A stretch of DNA of 64,000 nt from Rhynochetos jubatus (Eukaryota; Chordata; Aves; Eurypygiformes; Rhynochetidae). The DNA lies in the NCBI GenBank assembly GCA_027574665.1, contig CM050690.1, positions 66,807,905 through 66,871,904 on the forward strand, in the 5' to 3' direction. The notes under the pieces were generated by a model. It ran no database searches, was not told the DNA's origin, and saw nothing but the letters and a program-made list of their open reading frames with translations. Shown here one piece after another: positions 26,082-38,424 of the stretch; within the stretch, counting starts at the first letter, position 1; the number at the start of each line of letters is the position of its first letter. The position numbers and the translations under genes were made by a program.

Positions 26082-27869
26082 ATGTATTTTGAAAGGACTC
26101 ATCCAAGACTGGAGTCCTGCTCTTGTTAATGGATACAATATGAAAATTAAGAAGCAACCCATTTTCTCTTGAAGAGTTTACTGATTCTGACCGGGATGGA
26201 CTTAACTTTCCTCATGGCAGCCAGTAAGGTTCTGTGTTTTGGATTTCTGTCTAGAACAGTGTTGCTAACATACCATTGTTTTGGCTATGCACAGCACCCC
26301 GACTTTCTTTTCCCCCATGCTGCTCACCGTAAGTAGGCTGAGGATGTACAAGAATTAGGGAGGAAACATGGCAAACATCCCAAACACAAGTTAGCCAAAG
26401 GGATGTTTCATACCATACAATAAGCTCAGCAACAAAAGCTGGAGTAGAGGTTTAGTTTACAGGGTGGCTGTTGGTCACCTGCCTGTGTGAGGTGATGAGC
26501 AATTTCCTTCACTTTGCTTGTAGTATTTTTCCCCTTTCGTTCATTTATTAAATCACCTATTAAATCATCTTTATATTGACCCGTGAGTTTTCTTGCTTTT
26601 GCACTTTCTTTTCTCTCAGGGGTGGGGCTCAGGGGGGACTGACTCAATCCGCCATAAAGCACTTACAAGACCTAGAAAAGCTTATTTCACTCAGGACATG
26701 GGAGCCAAAGCTCAGATCAGTCTCTGTTCCTGAAGTGCTACAGAACTACCATAAAACTGCAAGAGCTTCCGAAGGCAGACAATAGGGATTGTGAGGTGCT
26801 ATGGGATACTCGCAACCGTTACAGACAGGAGCACCTGGATTTGTGGCCACCATTAATGCATCTCTTGCATTTGCCTCTACAGAGCTGGAGCTTCTCTGTT
26901 GCAAGGCTGATAGCAGCAGCCACAGCGGCAACTCTCATTCTGCAGTTGGCAACAGGGATGAACATGTGGTCCCCATTCCACTCAGTCCAGACACAAGGAG
27001 TGTCTCAACTCTTCTTCCCTGGGTTTGGTCCTATTACTGAATACAGTGGTAGGCAACTCACTGCAAATAAAGTACCATTTTTATCTGGCAAGAAAGAAGT
27101 TAAAATGTTCACTTTCCCTCATTATGTGAAAATTCGGTACTTGTTCTGCCTTAAAAATACTATTTCCTTTAATCCAAAACCAAGTCCAATTATTTCGGTG
27201 GCCTTTGGATCAAGGTTTCTCTCATTATAAAGTCCAATTACAACATTTAATATTTCTCTCAAGTGATTGATAAACTGTGTCAGAAAGTAACAGAAGATCC
27301 ATGCAATTAAAAAAAGGTAAGTCTTAACAAAATTTAAAAAAAACCAGACATCTGAGAAAAATGTTGCCCATACAACCAGAAACTAGATTAAAAATGTGGT
27401 AGTGATGTTCTGGTTACATATTTGTTATAAATCTATGACGGGAAAGATGAGAGATAGGTCATATACAGATGATAGTGGGCAAGGGTCAAAAGTAAAATAT
27501 TGTTCAAGTCTTCAATTTCAGGCATCCTACAGAGTCAAAATGTTAGGAAAAGTTGAAAAGTCTCATAAAGAATTATAATCCTTAATTTGTTCCTTAAACC
27601 TTTGTTAAATAATCCTTAACAAGGTAACCCTTGTAATATGCAATTAAGTATGCTGAACTATCATTCTAATAAAGAGGAATGGGGATTCAAATTTCATAAT
27701 GGAGTTAAAATTATATTATTGTTCACAACTAACTTACTTAATACCATGCCTCTGGCAGCAGCCTCACGCAGGTCAAAAACATGTTCCCATAAAATACAGG
27801 CTATTCTAAGACCATTGAACTCATTGTATGTTCTTGTGATACAAGGCATTTAAAAATAACCTCTCAGTC

Positions 27870-27950
27870 ATTTTGCTGATTCATGCTAACAGCTTAGCAT
27901 CAGCATGTACCGCTGTTTTGGCAGCAATGTAAATTCATGCTAATTTTCTT
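27870..27950. promoter_or_regulatory. POU-type motif cluster with small hairpin
   Basis: ATTCATGCTAA occurs twice in direct orientation (27879-27889 and 27933-27943); the second is part of ATGCTAAT, an octamer variant. The first copy pairs with TTAGCAT (27894-27900), giving a 7-bp hairpin with a 4-base loop. A candidate binding cluster; function is inferred from motifs only. Confidence 0.3.
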
Positions 27951-29713
27951 TGAGATCATTCCTAAAAAAGCAGAAATGGAAGTCAGTGCCAGAATGATTG
28001 TCACATAAGTGCAACAATTTATTCACTGGAAAAAAAAAAAAAGAAATATAAAGTCACTTATTAGCCTATCTCTGGAATTTTGATTAGTACTAGGAAAGGA
28101 AGGCTTTGACAATTCGTGTATCTGAACATACAGGCTATTACACCGTAATCCCCTCCTGAGCCACCAAAATCGTAGCATCCTCCACAAAAAAAACTTGTAA
28201 GCGGATGAGAGGGCTGTGCATGGCCCCGCAAGGACACCGGGCTCCCTGGCCTCACAGCAGCCCTGGACCACTAGCAGCAACGCCCAGCAGGGACACCATT
28301 CGCAGCTGCAGCAGCATGAGTCAGCTCAATTCCCTATTCCAGTCCTATTCTGCCTCCATTTTCTTTCTTCCAAGGCACAAATACTTTGAGACACAAAACA
28401 AGCTTGGGAGCCAACTAAAATTAACCTCTCCAAACATATAAAGAGGTAAAATGACTACACTTGATAGCTGTCACCATCTCTAATAGCCGAAGAATCACAT
28501 TATAGGATACCCCTAAATGTGCATAACAGGCTACTTGAAATTTTAAGCAAAAATATTCCTAGGCAGTTAGTGATGGTGCTCTGATACCAGCTGAGAAATC
28601 TGGTCTTGACTTCTTGGCTCTTGTCTCTTCCTTTCATTTCAAGTGACAGGTTTTGCTCAATTACCCATGTCCTCTTACTTGACAAATTGGAATAAACTTC
28701 AGTTTTTAGTAAGATAGCAATAAAACTATGCCCTTCAGGACTTTATCAGCAACTCCACAAGCTCACATTGCAATCTACTAGGTGTGATACTAACTGGGTT
28801 TAGATCTGCTTTGACAAAGTCAATGAAACTGTACACCACTTCGGCAAAGTACTGAGCTGTGGGCATCCATGACCAAAATTTCCAGACTCAAAAATTCTCC
28901 ACAGGATACTGTCAATCCTACACAGTAACTTTTGAAATTGTAACTTTCAGAATGAAAGCTGTTTAGGCTTTCTGGGGCAGTGACAGTTCCAGAAAACAAT
29001 GACCACCTTTAGGAAGCTTGAGGAAGATGAGCCCACTGTTGATGATGCTGACGAACATGTTGCCCCTGGCTACAGAGAGGCTGGTGAAAACAGTGTCTTG
29101 TGCATAGGTAAGGAAAAAAAAATAAAATCAGTGCAGTCACCAGCTGCTGACTGGTGGTCAACAGGAGACCTGCCGGTACAGCTCAGACAGGAAATGCATC
29201 TTCCACAGATACATGTCCTTTATAAGAAAGGGACCAAGTAGTCACAGTGCATTGCTTGAGTGGTATTTCTTAGGTTACGGGTGACTAGCTACTGAACAGC
29301 TATTTAAATAAAACAGATTTCGTCAAGACAAGAGCTTGAACACACACCAATGCAAGAGTCAAGTGTGGAAGCTGAGGGACAAAACAGCAGGTGTGGTAGT
29401 CTTGCAGCAGGTTCCTCAATGGCTTCACCCTCCCAAACCTCCACCCCATTTACCTAGTCTTTTGTGAAGCTGCTGTATGGACCTGAAACTTTTTTTTTTT
29501 TTAATTAAGATTGGTAGGCACATCTGCAATTTCAGCAAACCTCTTTTTAAGACTCTCCACTTGCTCTGCTTCACTAACAGATACATAGATCCTTTTAAGG
29601 CATGTTAAAATTCATTGCTTGAATTTTTGTCCTTGTGATGTTAACATAAGATGGAAGTACATGACAGACGAAACAGAGGCAAGCATAGAGTACCCATTTT
29701 AAGTCTGTTGCCT

Positions 29714-29727
29714 GTTGTCTTGGCAAC
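29714..29727. promoter_or_regulatory. RFX X-box-like site
   Basis: GTTGTCTTGGCAAC matches the X-box consensus GTNRCCNNRGYAAC at 13 of 14 positions and is preceded by GTTGCC (29707-29712), another half site. A candidate RFX site in intron 1; single motif matches are weak evidence. Confidence 0.3.
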
Positions 29728-32700
29728 CAGTTAATAAGCTCTGTTACTCATTTTTCACAAGAACCTGAGAACAACATCTCTACAAGCTTTGGTATTATTA
29801 AGGAGTCTGCCAACTCAGCTATTTTACAAGGTATCAAAAATAATCTGCTGGCATTTCCATTCTGAATCCTATTTTTCAGGAATCAAATCATCCATAAGTT
29901 GCCCAGCAGTTGAATATAGGATGCACAAATACCACTGTGACAATCCATCCCCTTGAAAAGAGCACAGAGAGTATTGGGATCCGGTCATGCTCCCTGCAGT
30001 ATCAATATGTACATTGCTATTCACCTCACAGGGAGAAGGATTAGACCTCAAATTCCTCACATGAAAACACATGAATGCTTTGACAGACATATTCCCACAT
30101 GATGTTGAAGAGACATACCAGAGGACAGGGTTGGCCCCATTTCCTCCAAGCTTCCTTATGGAGAAAAAGTCCTACCCTTCACATTGCTGCTGTGCATATC
30201 CTTGAGTTGCTTTGAGAAGTATACAAGCATGTACTGAGACAGCACTGCAATTACCATAATTAAACATTATAATCAAACAGGCTTCAGTCAGCAGTCAGAC
30301 CTGACTACACTAGGAGCTCTGCAGACACACTAGACGATTCTACCCTTCCTCCAGAGTAAACTGTCCCTATGTGAGTCACACAAGGAGTTCAGTCTCAAGG
30401 AACTGAAAAAAAGAAAAAGCTGTTTAATTACATCCCACAGACTACCCAGTCACCTTGGATGAATACTTTCCTTGGACAAAAGGTCACTTAGTTACTCAAA
30501 TTCCGCAGAATTTCTGAGTTTGGGATCATAAGGGAATACATACTTACAATCATCTCTTCAGTATGAACGTTGACCATTCCACTGGTTAAATACATAAAAT
30601 TTGACATTTGGGTGTTGTAACAGAAATCAAACATTCTGAAATTTTATTAACAAATGGCAACAAAAAATTACTTCTCCCTACCAAACAGTAGAGACAATAC
30701 AAAGGAGCCTCATGCAAATTCCACATCAGAGAACCACAGGGAGAAATGAAAACGAATGTTCCTCTGCTCTGTGCAGTGGGATTCTGGAAGTGCCAGTGGG
30801 CTTCCCCACAAAACTGTAGAAGGGAAATTGGTCAAAGGGGCTAGCTTTATTCCTGGATGTTCCCTTTATCCAAGTTTCAGCTCCCTTAATGCTCTTTCAA
30901 CATAGATTTTGGCACTTTAGAGATTAAGCAGTGGTGAAAAACACATTCATTGTTGCTTGTCATAGATGTTGATAAATTCCAATCACATGCAATTAAGCTG
31001 TAATTTGACACACAATGACAGACTAAACAGGCAAGTGTAGACAAACAAAAAAAAGAAAAATCAACCAAAAATGAAATTCATAGAAAAAGATTCCTAGATG
31101 ATTCTATAATCTTTCTGTGGAAAAAATGAGTGCATAATCTTATTTTATTTATCACATGAAAGCAGTGTATTTGCTTTATTCATGCAATGGTATCAGGATG
31201 TACCATCTAAACAACACAGCAAAAAATATTATATACGCTGGAATATTTTTGCTAGCGGAGAAACACAGGATCTTTTTCCTCCTTGAAGTTTTAAAGTAAA
31301 ACACATAGATGTTAAAAAATGGGATGCATTGCATCTTGCATTCCTTAAAGATAAATTCTGCTAATTTCACTTCTCAGAATACCCTCTCTGTGAAACAAAT
31401 TCACTAGTGTCACTGAGAAGGTTGAATTGGCTTCATAACATTTAAGCTGAAATAAAAGATGTATTCTAGGCCTGAGTTTTCTTCCACATAAATCAGGAAC
31501 TGCATGCCTTGACTCTAAGTCTTCACGCTGAGTAGTGCTGTACTGGTTCTGTTGGTTTTCAAACCAGGGAAAGAGTCAGAGCTATATATGGTTTTTTTCT
31601 TAACTCGGTCAATGATTTACTCTTCAGAGATATGGGGAGATACAGTAAAATATGCTATAATCTATGCTGCAAGAGGAAGGATTAGTTACACAAGACATTT
31701 TGGTACATTATTCAAAACTATCAAGTCAATACTAGGAAGCCATCAGGATCTCTTTGTCAACAGAGTATACCAACTGTCCCAAGGAATGTTATGTAGTAGC
31801 ATAATACAACATTTTACAGCCCTTTTTTACCACACTGAAGATGTTCCTGAAGCTGGAATTTATAACACTCATCAGCACTAGCTTGTAGAGGCCAACGTGC
31901 ACATGGCCACAGTGATTTCACCAATGTAAGGAATCTCTACTCCTTTGAGAAGGTTATATATTTTACATTAAACCCATGATTAATTTCACCCATACTCACT
32001 CAGCATTTCTGTGAAACTAATGAGATGTTAAAAGACTTACCAAGCACTTGATTCCCACACAACCAGGACAAAATAAAACTTTACATTGCACCAAACTGAA
32101 CTTTTTTTGTATTCTTTTGCTTTATTATATGAATCCTCTAAAGGAAGGACAGGCTTGAAGAAAAGGCAGAAAAAAGAGATTGTCTTATGAGCCCTGTAAA
32201 TTTCTAATTTTCCCATACAAGCCAAAGAAAGTTCCTGTGAGACAGTGTAGGCCCTCCAGCCCTCAGCTTTTCATAACAAGGAAGAGAAAATTCAAAACGC
32301 TTTGGGAAGAAACACTGGGCTTGAGCCATGCTTGCGCAACAGCTCTGACACCACTTCTGGCTCTATTAAACTGTAGAGCTAACCTGTTTTTTTTTAAAAT
32401 GAACTCTACCTACCACACTAAGCTTCACTCTCTGGGACTACTCTGACTGGTGCCACACAAACAAACTGTTCAGTCAAAAAGTGAGTTTTACTTAATGTTA
32501 ATGTGGCCCTAAAATTAACATCTACTACCAAAGTTATCATGGTGACATACATTTGGCTAACAAAAGGCTGATTCTTTTCAAGTTGTGAGAAAGTTAAAAC
32601 AAACTATAATTTTCAAGCCATGTTTTAAAATAAAGGAAAAAAAATTAATTGTAAGAATCACCAATGAAAGTGAGCCATACAATTCCAGAGTGTATTTATT

Positions 32701-34655
32701 AATTCTGCTCTTAAAAAAATGCCACAAACAAATAAAAACACCAGCCTTTGGGAAACCCTTCCAAAAACTCACCTCGAACTTCAGGAGAAAATCGAGCTGA
32801 ATGGCGAGACACAAAAAGTTTCAGTTCTTGATCCAAGTTGCATTCAATCAAGTTTGTGTCCCATGATCGGATTCCTAAAATTCAAAACACAAAACACAAC
32901 TAGCTTGATACATGAGCACTGGAAGTCTTCACTGAGTATTTCTCCATTTGCATATTTCTAAATTCCAAACTCAGTCTCTCCTCCTTTGAAGGCACACAGC
33001 TATTTTTTGGAAAGTGCTGAGTGCTCAGAAGGAGCACGCTGGACAGGAAACAGCCACAGGCAAGAGGACATCTGCCTTTCCAAAGCGTGACCATGCTTTA
33101 AGGCCCCAGCTTTAGGACTGCTGGTCCCACATCCTAGTAGCCACTATATGAGAACCTATTGATGGCCCTGAATTGCCTTTACAATAGAAATACACTGACT
33201 TACTGAAATTCTGAAAAATCTTCTAGTTTTGAAAAATAATGAGCAGGCATTTGGACTACTGGTAAGTCTCAGCAATGCTGTGATTTTTAACACCAACATT
33301 ACAGGGATTTCTGCCCCCATCCTCAAAGGAACATCGTTAGACTAACACAAATTACCTGGCAAATGCAGAAGGGACTGCAGGCGAGGAAGTGTCTGGTGGC
33401 CCCTATCCACATGCTTGACCATGCATTTGCACAAAATTGTTGAGTTAGATCACTCTGGGGTTTGGCAAGGAGCTGCCTGAAGAGGTGTGTGAGACTAGCA
33501 CTAACACCGCTGCTGGTAACTCTGTCGGGGTTCCAGGCTGTGAACGTTACTGTCAACGCCACCGCCCATGCCATAGTCTCTTTCAAGACAGCAGAAATGT
33601 CAGGACTTATGCTGGCAGAAGCCAAGTTGTAGGGCTGAAGGATGAGGAGGAAAAAGAGGGGGTAGAGCTGAGAAACCAGCTCTGAAGTGCCAGTCTCCCA
33701 TTGCTGCTCTGGGCAGGTTTTCCATGCAAATACCAACACCTGCATTTCAAGAGCCCTAAGCCTCTTCAGGCAGAATTCATCCAGGGCTTTTCCTTGTCAG
33801 CATCCCAGTCCAGGTAGGAGCTAGCTTACCACTGGGATATCCTACCAGCTATTAAGTAGCTGCCATTTCAAACTCTAATTAAATTTGAAATACAGCATTG
33901 CCTGTGTGTTTCATAACCACTCAAGTGAAAAATAACTGAGCCACCTCCACTTCCTGACTGATGCATCATTGTTCAGAGGCATAAGTAGTTGAGTCTCTTC
34001 TGCAGGTCTCCTTATTTTAATTTCTCAAAAATCTCTTGGCCATATGGTGCATTTTTAGGGTGTAGTTTTGGCAGACAAATACAGCTTAGCAGGCGTTAAT
34101 ATTTTCCAGGTGTTGGAGTATTTGAGAGCAAGAAAGTAGATATAATATCACACACATACAGCACATACGAAAACCTTGGCTAGTAAACCAATGTAGATCA
34201 CAAAGCTGAAGCACGTTGAATGAATGAGCATTGAACTTCAAGAAGCTAGAAGATAAACAGCTTGCTGGCCTCTGACAGCAAGCTTATGTGGGGAGACTAC
34301 AAAGCTTTCTGGGGGTCAGTTAAGCAATAGGGACTATGATTCAGCAATGCTGCTAATAATAGTGCCTGTCTACCATCCCTTTTGTCACAAATCTGAATTT
34401 GCTGTAAGGGTAAGATTCTGATTAGGTGTAGTCAAGACTGCTGAGCCACACAATGTCCAAGACAGAGGACTCAAAATAAATTACAGAGGAAAAAAGAAGT
34501 AAACCTAGACATCCCATGCACACAGTAGTCCTAGAAGCTGAGATTTGTATAGCATATCCCAAATCTGCAGCTGCATGGTCCAGAAGTCTGGATGCAAAAA
34601 TTATGCATGTACATTATAAAGTAGCACAGCGTACTATATATGCTTGTCTGTAAAT

Positions 34656-35692
34656 TGGAGAGGCATGGCTTTGACAAACGGACCACCCAGTGGATAAAGA
34701 ACTAGCTGAATGGGTGCACTCAGAGTTATGGTCAATGGCTCAATGTCTGAGTAACAAGTAGCGCTCCCCAGGGGTCAGTATTGGGACAGGAACTGCTTAC
34801 TGTCTGTCAGTGACATGGATAGTGGGATTGAGCGCACTCAGAAAGTTTGCTGATGACATCAAGCTGTGTGGTGCAGTTGACATGCTGGAGGGAAAGGATG
34901 TCATCCAGAGGGACCTGGACAGGCTGGAGAGGTGGGCCTGTGCCAACCTCATGGAGATCAATAAGGCCAAGTGCAAGGTCCTGCACCTGGGTCAGGGCAA
35001 TCCCAAGAACAAGGACAGGCTGGGTGGAGAATGGATGGAGAGTAGCCCTGAGGAGAAGGACTTGGGGGTACTGGTGGATGAAAGCTGGACATGAGCCGGC
35101 CGTGTGTGCTGGCAGCCCAGAAAGCCAACCTGGGCTGTATCCAGAGAAACGGAGCCAGCAGGTTGAGGGAGGGGATTCTCCCCCTCTACTCTGTTCTCGT
35201 GAGACCCCACATGGAATGCTGCATCCAGCTCTGGGTCTCCCAACATAAGAAGGACATTGACCCGTTGGAGTGAGTGAGGCGGCCACGAAGATGCTCAGAG
35301 GGCTGCAGCACCTCTCCTGTGGTGACAGGTTGAGAGAATTAGGCTTGTTCAACCTGGAGAAGAGTCCTTATAGCACCTTCTAGTACCTGAAGCAGTCTAC
35401 AAGAAAAGTGGAGGGGGATATTTTACAAAGGCCTGTAGTGACAGGACAAGGGGTAATGGGAGATTTACACTTGATATCGGGAAGAAATTCTTCACGGAGA
35501 GGGTGGTGAGACACTGGGACAGGTTGCCCAGAGAAGCTGTGGATGCCCTACCCCTGGAAGTGTTCAAGGCCAGGCTGGATGAGGCTTTGAGCAACCTCGT
35601 CTGGTGGCAGGTGTCCCTGCCCGTGGCAGGGGGGTTGGAACTAGATGATTTTTAAGGTCCTTTCCAACCCAAACCATTCTGTGATTCTGTGC
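34656..35692 (+). mobile_element. CR1 LINE, 5'-truncated copy 2 (in MAP1B intron 1)
   Basis: A plus-strand CR1 fragment: it begins at the MERHGFD-equivalent codons, keeps the KFADD catalytic box (34846-34861), [10 protein letters not shown] and [13 protein letters not shown], then shifts frame near 35085, and continues through [10 protein letters not shown] to the 3' UTR and the terminal ATTCTGTGATTCTGTG. It is antisense to MAP1B. By eye it closely resembles copy 1 across most of its length, so the two belong to the same subfamily. Stops near the start and the frameshift make it inactive. Confidence 0.95.
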
Positions 35693-37429
35693 TATATTAT
35701 ATAACCAAATTGTGTTTGGGTAGAATGGAGGTAAATCTGGAACTAAAATCCAAGGTCAATCCAATGATGTAGATCATTAACAGCATGGACATAACTACTG
35801 GAAGCATGGCTAAACTGGAGCTATTTCTTTCTTTCTGTAGTCCTAGGAGTGTAGTGTCACTAGACATAGGACCAACCAGACAGCAGGCTGGGCACACCCA
35901 GTAGCATCTGCCAAATCAGTGGCAAAATCTTGACGCTTTCTCTTCACTTCCCCTTCTTTTTTGGGGGACGGTGGGTTGGTGGATTGACCCCTTAGCAAAT
36001 CACATCCCAAATGTAATTACTGAAAATGCATCTGGCCACGCCATTCCCTCTTCATGATATATTAAGAAATGACTCTGCATTCCACCAGGTTGCGTAGCAT
36101 CACACCACTGATGTGTTATCAGCAGATGTTTTCTTCAACACGTTGCTCTGCAGTTTGGCGCATGAATCCACAGTTTTCAGTAATGGTGCTCAGGAGATGT
36201 ACCAGAGAAGACAGTGAGGCGGAGTTATCAAGAACCCATTTAAGGCTCTGTTGAGAATAAAGGTTGAAAGAAGTGGGTTTTACCAGACTACAGCAGACTT
36301 TCCAAAGAGAAAGAGATTAGGCAAGCCCACATTTGCCTCATGCAGATAGAGCTTCAGACTCCCAGAGTAGTCATCCAGAACAATGCCCCTCAAAATGTGA
36401 TCAAGGGTTTTTCCTAGTAGGCAAAATCTCAATCAGATCATCTGATACCAGGAGCAACGAGGTGAATTCTAATCCAAAATGATGAATAAAAAGGCCAAAC
36501 CATTCCCTCTGAATATCTAAAACTGTAAGTGGGTGTTGTGCTTAGTGGCAGGAGGTAGCAGTAACACAGCTATGCAGCAGCAATGGTACAAAGGAAGCTT
36601 CAAGAAGAGACTGAAGAGTATTTCTTCAGAGGAAGGATGACATCAGCTGTCTTGAGGGCAGAAGTTTTATCCATTTGCTTTATAATTTGTAATAATTTAA
36701 TAAAAATGCAGCAATTCACTTCTGACATAACCAAAAATTAGGTAGAGTTAGGAATGTGCAATGCTGAAGAGGCTCTGAATGACAAAGCATCTGCCTCAGT
36801 AGTTCTCCCTAGGAGACAATGGTAGCAATAAAGATGAACAGGTCATGGTGAAGGTGGTTAGATGAGATGAGGCAGCCCTTTACCACGAACAGTTGTGAAA
36901 AAGAATTAAGAGAAACTAAAGCAACAATGCTTGAGAAAGCCACAATAGAGACAAATGAAGTCCTGCTGGACTGCCGAACCACACCTACATGACAAGGCAC
37001 CAATTCCCCCCCTCCCCGTTCCAGTGTCTCTTCCTCCCCTCTAACAATGGCAGGTTTCTGAAATCTCTGCTTTCACCACCCCAGATCAAAAATACATGGT
37101 ACAAAATCAGTTATCAACCGAGTTTAACACACTATAGGGTCCGGCAATAATTTTCTTTGTGTTTCATACCGCTATCACTGCAACAGGGCTTCCTCCCCCC
37201 TCCCCTTTTGCCTGTACACCGCAATCTATTGTATCAGAAACCACATCAAGAACTTATAAAACTGTCATTTCACTTGCAATACCTTCCTATATTGCCGTCT
37301 TAGGGACAAATACACAGCGAGTCAAAGCAGCCCGTGGCCGGACAATAACAAGGCTGAGCACTCGTTATTAGCATTGTCACCCTTAGGGTTTGCTCTTCCG
37401 AAATATGCCTATGCGTACAGAAACCTTGG
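35693..37429. other. MAP1B intron 1, proximal part before the CpG island: nothing recognised
   Basis: AT-rich sequence from the end of CR1 copy 2 to the start of the CpG island, with no frame of recognisable type. The intron's remaining 700 bases are within the island. Confidence 0.6.
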
Positions 37430-37909
37430 GTCCCCAGAAATTCTCCGGACGTGAGAAAAGTCCCACCGCCCAAAGTTAAGAGACAAAGGCGCGGCTGCGC
37501 TCCGGCTTCGGGCAGCCTTTGATGCCGAGGAGGAAAACGCCCCGAACCCCGCCGGTTTGGTCCGGTGGCGAGGGACGGGGGTTTGCGGGGAGCCACCGCC
37601 CCGCAGCCCCAGCCCATCCCCATCGCCAGCCGCGTTTGCCGCCGGCGCGGCGGCCGCCCTTTGTCCGCTCCGGGCTGCCATAGGGACCGCAGTGCGGACT
37701 GCGCCACGCCCACCCGCCGGTGTCTCCGGGCAGACGGGCTCGGCGGCGGCAGCGGGCGCTGGGTGCCCGCCCTGACCCCGGCCCCTCCGTCCCGATAACG
37801 GTTGGCAGGGGGCTCGCCGCCGGGATGGGTCAGCAGGCGACCATCCCTCTGCGGCTCCCTGCGCCCGCAGCCGTTGCTCCGCTGCGCCCGCGCCCCACCG
37901 GGGAAGGGC

Positions 37910-37924
37910 GGGGGGGGGGGGGGG
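37910..37924 (+). repeat. 15-base G homopolymer in proximal intron 1
   Basis: A pure G15 run lies about 215 nt inside MAP1B intron 1; in the transcript it appears as C15. Its length is probably polymorphic and error-prone in sequencing. Confidence 0.85.
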
Positions 37925-38132
37925 AGACACACACGACAGGGACACTGCGGCGGCACCCCCGCAGAATAAAGAACCGGAGAGCGCGACTTGGCGGCTTGCG
38001 TGCCCGTGCCCTGCGTGGGGTGGATGGGTGTGGGGGTGTGCCCCGGCCGTGTCCGAGCTGGGGGAAGGCGCCGACGCGGATGGGGGGGGTGGGAAGGGTG
38101 TGCCGCGGCGCTGCCCTGCGGCGTCCTCGCCG

Positions 38133-38142
38133 CCTCACCTCG
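38133..38142 (-). other. MAP1B: 5' splice donor of MAP1B intron 1
   Basis: On the minus strand the sequence reads CGAG|GTGAGG, with the last exon base at 38139 and the intron G at 38138. It is a good match to the vertebrate donor consensus and falls exactly where the recognisable MAP1B protein similarity stops. It gives a phase-1 junction. Confidence 0.9.
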
Positions 38143-38310
38143 CTCGATGTTGGCGATGGCTCGCCGCAGGTGCTCCTCGGTCACCAGCTCGCCGATGACC
38201 ACCAGCAGGTAAAACTTGCTGTCCAGGAAGCGGTGAGAGAGACTGGGCGAGGTAGGGTTGAGGATGCTGCAGGAGGGCTCCGAGTCCACTTCCACCACGA
38301 CGGTGGCCAT
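38139..38310 (-). CDS. MAP1B: MAP1B exon 1, coding part (N-terminal 57 residues, partial gene)
   Basis: Microtubule-associated protein 1B is a large neuronal protein that binds and stabilises microtubules in growing axons; it is cleaved into a heavy and a light chain. The frame starting at 38310 begins MATVVVEVDSEPS and continues through SPSLSHRFLDSKFYLLVV and TEEHLRRAI to NIER, which I recognise as the MAP1B amino terminus. It is about four residues shorter than the human exon as I recall it, with small changes such as VVIGEL for VVVGEI and NIER for NIEL. The reading ends at a consensus donor (CGAG|GTGAGG), leaving one base of the next codon (phase 1), consistent with the glycine that follows NIEL in the family. 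The ATG has a strong Kozak context (G at -3, G at +4). The frame runs on into the intron for about 280 more residues of low-complexity GC-rich sequence, which is not protein. Exon 2 and the rest lie left of this window. MAP1A and MAP1S are less likely because their N-termini differ. Confidence 0.94.
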
Positions 38311-38399
38311 CGCCGCCGCCCCGCTCCGCGCCGCGGCTCCGGGGCGCTGAGGGGAGAAGGGCCGCTCGGCAATAGCTCCGCAGGCGGCAGAGAGGGAGT
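38311..38399 (-). other. MAP1B: MAP1B 5' untranslated region (predicted)
   Basis: This is the stretch between the predicted initiator A at 38399 and the ATG at 38310, about 89 nt, GC-rich, with no upstream ATG in the minus-strand reading. The length depends on the inferred transcription start. Other start sites inside the CpG island are possible; from the literature, rat MAP1B is known to use two promoters, one with and one without a TATA box. Confidence 0.6.
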
Positions 38400-38401
38400 G
38401 A
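38395..38401 (-). promoter_or_regulatory. MAP1B: Initiator element, predicted MAP1B transcription start
   Basis: The minus strand reads TCACTCC, which matches the initiator consensus YYANWYY at all positions, with the start A at 38399. It is followed by a pyrimidine-rich run. The position relative to the TATA box supports it as the main start for this promoter; only 5'-end RNA data would settle it. Confidence 0.6.
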
Positions 38402-38424
38402 GGGCGGGCGGGGAGGCGGCGGCG

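Larger units (their letters stand above)
26082..34655. other. MAP1B intron 1, between the two CR1 copies: no gene seen
   Basis: No exon is recognised. Frames such as 26796-27230, 28999-29241 and 31552-31881 show no motif known to me. It contains a POU-motif cluster near 27.9 kb and an X-box-like site at 29714, and it would form the loop if the flanking CR1 copies paired in the transcript. Confidence 0.6.

Noticed and set aside
28999..29241. 80-residue plus-strand frame with an acidic start
   Set aside because: Looked protein-like at the start, but no family was recognised and it ends quickly; too short to support.
31552..31881. 109-residue plus-strand frame
   Set aside because: Begins at random in AT-rich DNA, no recognisable domain or codon bias.
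34807..35352. 181-residue minus-strand frame
   Set aside because: It is the antisense of CR1 copy 2, with no independent protein signature.
37300..38310. 336-residue minus-strand frame starting with the MAP1B N-terminus
   Set aside because: Only the first 57 residues match MAP1B; the rest runs past a consensus splice donor into GC-rich intron sequence full of proline, arginine and glycine.
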